Source of the DNA: CAYOFK01 sp964403185
GTDB taxonomy: Bacteria > Bacteroidota > Bacteroidia > Bacteroidales > VadinHA17
DNA length: 20,574 bases
NCBI GenBank assembly: GCA_964403185.1
Contig: CAYOFK010000030.1
Span: forward strand, 1-20,574
Reading direction: 5' to 3'
The number at the start of each line of letters is the position of its first letter. The first letter of the stretch is position 1. The notes below the pieces were generated by a model. That model did not search any database. It was not told the origin of the DNA and saw only the letters and a program-made list of their open reading frames with translations. Shown piece by piece: positions 17,032-20,574 of the stretch. The translations under genes and the position numbers were made by a program.

Positions 17032-18288
17032 TTATTTTGGTTTTATAAAATCCGGTTTGATGGACAACATGATCCAGGCCCAGTTGTTGATGGTTGTGTG
17101 ATCGCCTCCCTTAACAGCCTGCATGGAAGCTGTAGCAAACATTTGTGAATACCCTCCAACCAGTATGATATTTTGTGCAATATTCCATCCCAATACCAGG
17201 TCCAGTTCCATGCCCAGATAATTTTTCAGACTGCTTGCCGGATCTGCCGGATCAAGAATTCTGGCAGCCGAAGAAAAATGATGCAGGGCAAGGCGTGGTG
17301 TCCATTTTCCGGTCTTATAAGCTAATTTAAGATAAATATCCACCAAACCAACATCATCTCTGTGATTCCCCACATAAAAATAATCCATTAATCCGTTAAA
17401 TTTATGGTTGGTGCCAAAAAGTGGGGCGAAGGAATAATTGGTTGAGTTGTTGTCCTCGCCGGTACCGGAGAGGTATTCAAATCCCAGTGTGGGGGTTAAT
17501 CCAGGGTTAAAGGTCTTCATAACTTCTGCAAAGATGTATCCGGCTGAAAGATCCTTTTTTGTCACATCCCTGCCCATTTGATAATAGCCGGCTGCATTTA
17601 ATTTAATTCCTGAAAAAGTAAAATTCCAATACATACCGATCGTTTGGGAGTACATCACACTGGTATCTGCAGTCTGACGGCCATTGTTCAAAAACAGCAG
17701 ACTTCCTTTCTGGTTTTCAAACTCTTTATGCAGCCACAAAAATTGCATGGTTTTATAATTTCGGGAAACAGAGTAATAATTGGTGGTCAGTTGCTCCCGG
17801 TCCTGATTGTAGGCAACACCCGCATGGCCCCTGAATCCGTTTTTTTCATACTTTACCAAAAGCAGGTCGTGGCTTCTGGCCTGTTGTGCCCAATCCACAT
17901 CTCCCAGGATACGATGGTCATCGTAAGCCAGTTCCTGACGTCCGAACCTTATACTGAAATTTTCTGTCAGCATTAATTCTCCCCAGGCTTCATGCATAGA
18001 AAAAAAATCATCTGAAACATTGAGCTGGGACGTACTGCCCCAGGTTCTGATATCCTGAAAACTGAAAAATACCCTGAATTTTTCAGCATTGAAGCCGAGT
18101 TTCAAACGGGCCCTTTGTGAAATAAAAAAAGCTGCGTCCTGGCTGGGATAGGCCAGGGTTTTAAAGCCCCTTCTGTATTCAGACCTGGGTCTCAATTCTC
18201 CTGAAAATCCAGGCTGACTGAATACAACCCTTCCAGGGATCAGGAAAAGCAGGCTAATAAGAATCAACAGTGTAAGTCTTTTTTTCAT
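17032..18288 (-). CDS. Alginate-export-family outer-membrane porin
   Basis: This 418-residue protein has a signal peptide (MKKRLTLLILISLLFLIPG, cleavage likely near VFSQ, about residue 24). The rest shows alternating beta-strand character with many aromatic residues. Conserved family features include FQDIRTWG (77-84), RQELAYDDHR (117-126), DWAQQARSHD (132-141) and a C-terminus of beta-strand type. Members of the alginate_exp family are 18-stranded outer-membrane channels; the name is historical and many are found beside respiratory genes. Given its place at the head of the Rieske/octaheme/nar genes, it may let nitrate, nitrite or another small anion cross the outer membrane; this is inference. 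The gap to the Rieske gene is 10 bp. Confidence 0.8.
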   Translation of the reverse strand: MKKRLTLLILISLLFLIPGRVVFSQPGFSGELRPRSEYRRGFKTLAYPSQDAAFFISQRARLKLGFNAEKFRVFFSFQDIRTWGSTSQLNVSDDFFSMHEAWGELMLTENFSIRFGRQELAYDDHRILGDVDWAQQARSHDLLLVKYEKNGFRGHAGVAYNQDREQLTTNYYSVSRNYKTMQFLWLHKEFENQKGSLLFLNNGRQTADTSVMYSQTIGMYWNFTFSGIKLNAAGYYQMGRDVTKKDLSAGYIFAEVMKTFNPGLTPTLGFEYLSGTGEDNNSTNYSFAPLFGTNHKFNGLMDYFYVGNHRDDVGLVDIYLKLAYKTGKWTPRLALHHFSSAARILDPADPASSLKNYLGMELDLVLGWNIAQNIILVGGYSQMFATASMQAVKGGDHTTINNWAWIMLSIKPDFIKPK

Positions 18289-18331
18289 TGAATTGAAATT
18301 TCAGCAATGATAAATCTATAGTCTCACTGAC

Positions 18332-18655
18332 TTAACGGATCATTGTCAGTACCATTTTAAAACGCTCCACAGCCTCCACGGCATGGGGCACATCAGCAGG
18401 CATGATAATGCTTGTGCCTTCCTTTAATATAAAAGGATGGCCCCCGATTGTAATCCTTGCAGTTCCGTCAATAACCTGTATCAGTGCATCAAAGGGGGCT
18501 GTATGCTCGCTCAGGCTTTCTCCCTTATCAAAAGCAAATAATGAAATGTTTCCCGATGCTGATTTAATTACTTTTTTGCTTACAATACCGTTGGATGAAT
18601 AATCTACTTCCGCCGGAAAGCTGAATACTTCTGAGTGTTTAAATCCCGGTTCCAT
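18332..18655 (-). CDS. Small cupin-fold protein
   Basis: This 107-residue single-domain cupin has FDKGESLSEHTAPFDALIQV (motif 1 region, H51) and MPADVPHAVEA (motif 2 region, H91), with GTARITIGGHPFILKEG between them. The usual second His and the Glu of motif 1 are replaced (HTAPFDA), so metal binding may be by fewer residues than in classical cupins, or absent. No signal peptide is present. Small cupins of this type are often seen near Crp/Fnr regulators and respiratory or stress genes, but their function is unknown. It is in line with the nar block, 33 bp after the DUF1360 gene and 43 bp before the porin gene, so probably co-transcribed. Confidence 0.8.
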   Translation of the reverse strand: MEPGFKHSEVFSFPAEVDYSSNGIVSKKVIKSASGNISLFAFDKGESLSEHTAPFDALIQVIDGTARITIGGHPFILKEGTSIIMPADVPHAVEAVERFKMVLTMIR

Positions 18656-18688
18656 ATTAATGATGTTTTGATTTATAATTAATAATTA

Positions 18689-19156
18689 CTATTCACAGCC
18701 AGGGGCCTCATTGTCGGGTCTTTCAGGTGGCTGTCCCTGTTCTGTTTTGTATGCAATTCTCCCAACAAGGATCAGTAAGAAAGTAGCTACGCCGGCAATG
18801 GCCAGCAACAGATTCAAATACTTTGTATACGGGATCAGATATTGAAACCAGAATGCCATCAGTGCAGACCATACACCGGCACACCAGGGACAGGTGAGGA
18901 GGGAGCGGATGGACACCATAAATCCTATATCCGGAAAGGAAGCTACAATCTCCCTTGGAAGTCTGAATATCCGGTCATGGACAACCAGGCGTGTCAGTCT
19001 GAATGCAGCCAAAATAATCACAATGACCTCGCTGGTCTTAATAGAATCAAATCGATGACCCGATCGTTCAAACAGGTAGCCGGAAACAATGACTAAACCT
19101 GCAAAAATAATTATGGAAAGAGTGTTAAAGAGTTTTTCCTGGGTTTGAACCTTCAT
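18689..19156 (-). CDS. DUF1360-family membrane protein
   Basis: This 155-residue protein has about four predicted helices (about 10-29, 42-59, 93-110, 113-135). The conserved segments FRLTRLVVHDRIFRLPRE (52-69) and LLTCPWCAGVWSAL (86-99) mark it as DUF1360. The CPWC pair (C89, C92) is thioredoxin-like in spacing but is a general feature of this family and no activity is established. It is the first gene of the minus-strand block, divergent from the Crp/Fnr gene, and so directly downstream of the presumed main promoter. The C-terminus (GQPPERPDNEAPGCE) is hydrophilic. Its link with nitrate respiration is by position only. Confidence 0.8.
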   Translation of the reverse strand: MKVQTQEKLFNTLSIIIFAGLVIVSGYLFERSGHRFDSIKTSEVIVIILAAFRLTRLVVHDRIFRLPREIVASFPDIGFMVSIRSLLTCPWCAGVWSALMAFWFQYLIPYTKYLNLLLAIAGVATFLLILVGRIAYKTEQGQPPERPDNEAPGCE

Positions 19157-19203
19157 ACCACATGGGGTTGGTGAAACTTGTTAAGCCAGATCTGATGGTA
19201 TTT

Positions 19204-19221
19204 TTACAATATTACTTGTAA
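19204..19221. promoter_or_regulatory. Inverted repeat TTACAA-N6-TTGTAA in the divergent promoter region
   Basis: The 6-bp arms TTACAA (19204-19209) and TTGTAA (19216-19221) are perfect and separated by TATTAC. The N6 spacing is that of Crp/Fnr-type operators. It lies 47 bp upstream of the DUF1360 start on the minus strand and 31 bp (about three helical turns, centre to centre) from the second repeat. It is a candidate binding site for the divergent regulator or for another Crp/Fnr protein. Confidence 0.4.
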
Positions 19222-19236
19222 TACAGGAATATAAGC

Positions 19237-19250
19237 GTAACATTTGTTAC
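19237..19250. promoter_or_regulatory. Palindrome GTAACATTTGTTAC, candidate Crp/Fnr-family operator
   Basis: Arms GTAACA and TGTTAC form a perfect dyad around a central TT. It lies 46 bp upstream of the regulator ATG (19297) and 80 bp from the DUF1360 ATG (19156), in the only regulatory-size gap of the region. A role as the site bound by the Crp/Fnr-family protein to control both itself and the nar block is inferred from position and symmetry. Confidence 0.5.
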
Positions 19251-19296
19251 ACCTTTTGCATGTTTATTATCATTTTAATCATTACAGAATCCGGTT

Positions 19297-19983
19297 ATGT
19301 ATGAAATATTATCCAAAACCCCCCTTTTCAAAGGCTTCACTACAGATGAGATCCCGGGTTTGCTGAACCGTGAAAATTACACCATAAAACGGTTCTGGAA
19401 AGACGAGATCGTTGCCTGCCAGGGAGATCCATGTAATCAACTCATGATATTGATAAGTGGTACCGTCAGCGGGCACATGCTTGATTATTCAGGAAAGACT
19501 TTAAAAGTGGAGGATATTGCTGCGCCACGGGCCATTGCCCAAGGTTTTATCTTTGGGAAAAATCCAATGTTTCCGGTGACGATCCAGGTGATCAAAGATG
19601 CGCAGATCCTCTTCATTCCAAGACCTTCAATTATAGAACATTTCAAGAATAATGAACGCTTTCTTGCCAACTTCCTGGATACCATATCAAATTACATTTT
19701 CTTCCTTTCACAGCGCATATTTTTTCTATCCTTCAAGACCATCCGTGAAAAGATTGCACAGTATTGTCTGGTCAACTCTGGCACAGATCAGGAGACTTTC
19801 AGATTAGATAAGAACCTGACTGAATTGGCCGCTTATTTTGGAGTTTCAAGGCCCTCGCTCAGCCGGGTTGTTGGTGAACTTAGAAAGGAAGTCATCCTCA
19901 GCATACAGAATCGCAGCGTCACCATTCTGGATCGAAAGGAACTGCAAAAAATCGTCCACTCCGGCCAAACCGGCCTGGAGTAA
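19297..19983 (+). CDS. Crp/Fnr-family transcription regulator
   Basis: The 228-residue protein has an N-terminal cyclic-nucleotide-binding-type beta roll (about 10-115), a long dimerisation helix (about 120-148) and a C-terminal winged helix-turn-helix. The HTH is LTELAAYFGVSRPSLSRVV (174-192), with recognition helix SRPSLSR. Only three Cys are present (C41, C46, C157) and no N-terminal four-Cys cluster, so it is not an oxygen-sensing [4Fe-4S] FNR. Heme, NO or nitrogen-oxide sensing as in DNR, NnrR or HcpR is possible but no ligand can be assigned. It is divergent from the 16-kb respiratory block with a 140-bp shared upstream region containing two palindromes, which makes it the likely local regulator. 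Confidence 0.9.
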   Translation: MYEILSKTPLFKGFTTDEIPGLLNRENYTIKRFWKDEIVACQGDPCNQLMILISGTVSGHMLDYSGKTLKVEDIAAPRAIAQGFIFGKNPMFPVTIQVIKDAQILFIPRPSIIEHFKNNERFLANFLDTISNYIFFLSQRIFFLSFKTIREKIAQYCLVNSGTDQETFRLDKNLTELAAYFGVSRPSLSRVVGELRKEVILSIQNRSVTILDRKELQKIVHSGQTGLE

Positions 19984-19996
19984 AACCAATGCTTCA

Positions 19997-20574
19997 TCAG
20001 CCGGCCGGAGAAAATTCTCCCCGGAAGCGCTCAAAGTACCGTGTAAAAACGGGATCCATTTTTGCACTGAGTTCCGTCTGGCCATAGGTCCGTGCAAGGT
20101 TTATCAACTCCTGGAGTATCTGCAGGCTCATCTGTTTGTCGCTTTCAATACTCCGCCCTTTGGATCCCGGCAGGGAAAAATAATATTTGAGCTCCCTATC
20201 CACCTGAGTGAAAATAGTGTCCATCAACTGGTTGGCCTTTTCTGTTTTTTCTGCCAGATAATAGGCATCCACCAGGCGCGTTGAATAAATATCATGGGGG
20301 ATTTTTTCCGGTGGCAACAATTCCAGGCAGCGTTCAACCACGGCCAGTGCAGAATCTTTCTTCCCCTCATTTATCAGTCCGAGTGCCAGCCGGGCAAAAT
20401 TATTCCGCACCCGGATAACTTTCAGGGTTCTCCGCGTATAATAATCCAGATACACATCCGGATCTTCCATATTGCCCCATCTGAATTTTTCCATATAGTT
20501 TTGATACATGGCCTCCAGGTTGGCCCCGCCATAATCCAGAAACCGTGAGCGTTCTTCGTTTTTAATCGGCACCA
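19997..20574 (-). CDS. DUF2723 (TMEM260-like) membrane protein, 3' part
   Basis: Only the C-terminal ~192 residues are inside the window; the frame runs off the right edge. The GTG at 20570-20572 is an internal codon, not a convincing start. The segment is a soluble helical, TPR-like tail. MYQNYMEKFRWGNMEDPDVY, followed by RNNFARLALGLINEGKKDSA and VERCLELLPPEKIP, is characteristic of the C-terminus of the long (about 1000-residue) DUF2723 proteins common in Bacteroidota. The N-terminal multispan glycosyltransferase-like part would lie outside. TMEM260 in animals is an O-mannosyltransferase; the bacterial function is not established. It is convergent with the Crp/Fnr gene (13-bp gap) and unrelated to the nar block by position. 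Confidence 0.82.
   Translation of the reverse strand, partial: VPIKNEERSRFLDYGGANLEAMYQNYMEKFRWGNMEDPDVYLDYYTRRTLKVIRVRNNFARLALGLINEGKKDSALAVVERCLELLPPEKIPHDIYSTRLVDAYYLAEKTEKANQLMDTIFTQVDRELKYYFSLPGSKGRSIESDKQMSLQILQELINLARTYGQTELSAKMDPVFTRYFERFRGEFSPAG

Noticed and set aside
20005..20022. GGAGAA-AA-TTCTCC inverted repeat near the convergent ends of the regulator and DUF2723 genes
   Set aside because: It lies inside the DUF2723 coding end, has a 2-base loop and no T-run, so it is not supported as a terminator.
1..20574. Mobile elements, CRISPR arrays, tRNA or rRNA genes
   Set aside because: No transposase, integrase, direct-repeat array or RNA-gene-like sequence was found on either strand by reading.

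Overview
The window most likely comes from a Bacteroidota genome (Bacteroidales/Marinilabiliales-like). The evidence is a C-terminal DUF2723 (TMEM260-like) fragment at the right edge, a GH20 glycosidase fragment at the left edge, a receiver of the style common in this phylum, few Shine-Dalgarno sequences and AT-rich gene starts. Neither rRNA, tRNA, CRISPR nor insertion sequence was seen.

Layout. (1) 1-692, plus strand: 3' part of a family 20 glycoside hydrolase. (2) 714-3195: a membrane-bound SpoIIE/RsbU-type phosphatase on the minus strand, divergent from a solitary receiver protein on the plus strand. The receiver has no ATG/GTG/TTG start upstream of its conserved acidic motif. A bidirectional terminator at 3194-3229 closes this block and the nar block. 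(3) 3233-19156, minus strand: a nearly gap-free set of genes. In transcription order these are a DUF1360 membrane protein, a small cupin, an alginate-export-type outer-membrane porin, a Rieske protein, cytochrome b, an octaheme HAO-like cytochrome c, a membrane-anchored diheme cytochrome c, narG, narH, narJ, narI and two NarK-family transporters. (4) 19297-19983, plus strand: a Crp/Fnr-family regulator transcribed divergently from (3). The 140-bp gap between them holds two inverted repeats 31 bp apart. (5) 19997-20574, minus strand: 3' part of a DUF2723 membrane protein.

How it may work. NarGHI is the usual menaquinol-oxidising nitrate reductase with its active site in the cytoplasm, NarJ matures it, and the two NarK proteins bring in nitrate and export nitrite. 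The same operon encodes a b6-type cytochrome b, a Rieske protein, a diheme cytochrome c and an octaheme protein of the hydroxylamine-oxidoreductase family, with no separate cytochrome c1 or f. An inferred model is a quinol:cytochrome c complex that passes electrons through the diheme protein to the periplasmic octaheme enzyme. That enzyme could then reduce the nitrite (or NO/hydroxylamine) that NarGHI and NarK deliver to the periplasm, or run in the oxidative direction. The order diheme cyt c-narGHJI-narK-narK resembles the Thermus narCGHJIKT arrangement, and Rieske/cytochrome b complexes with HAO-like octahemes are known from anammox bacteria. The combination in one operon is the most notable thing in the window.
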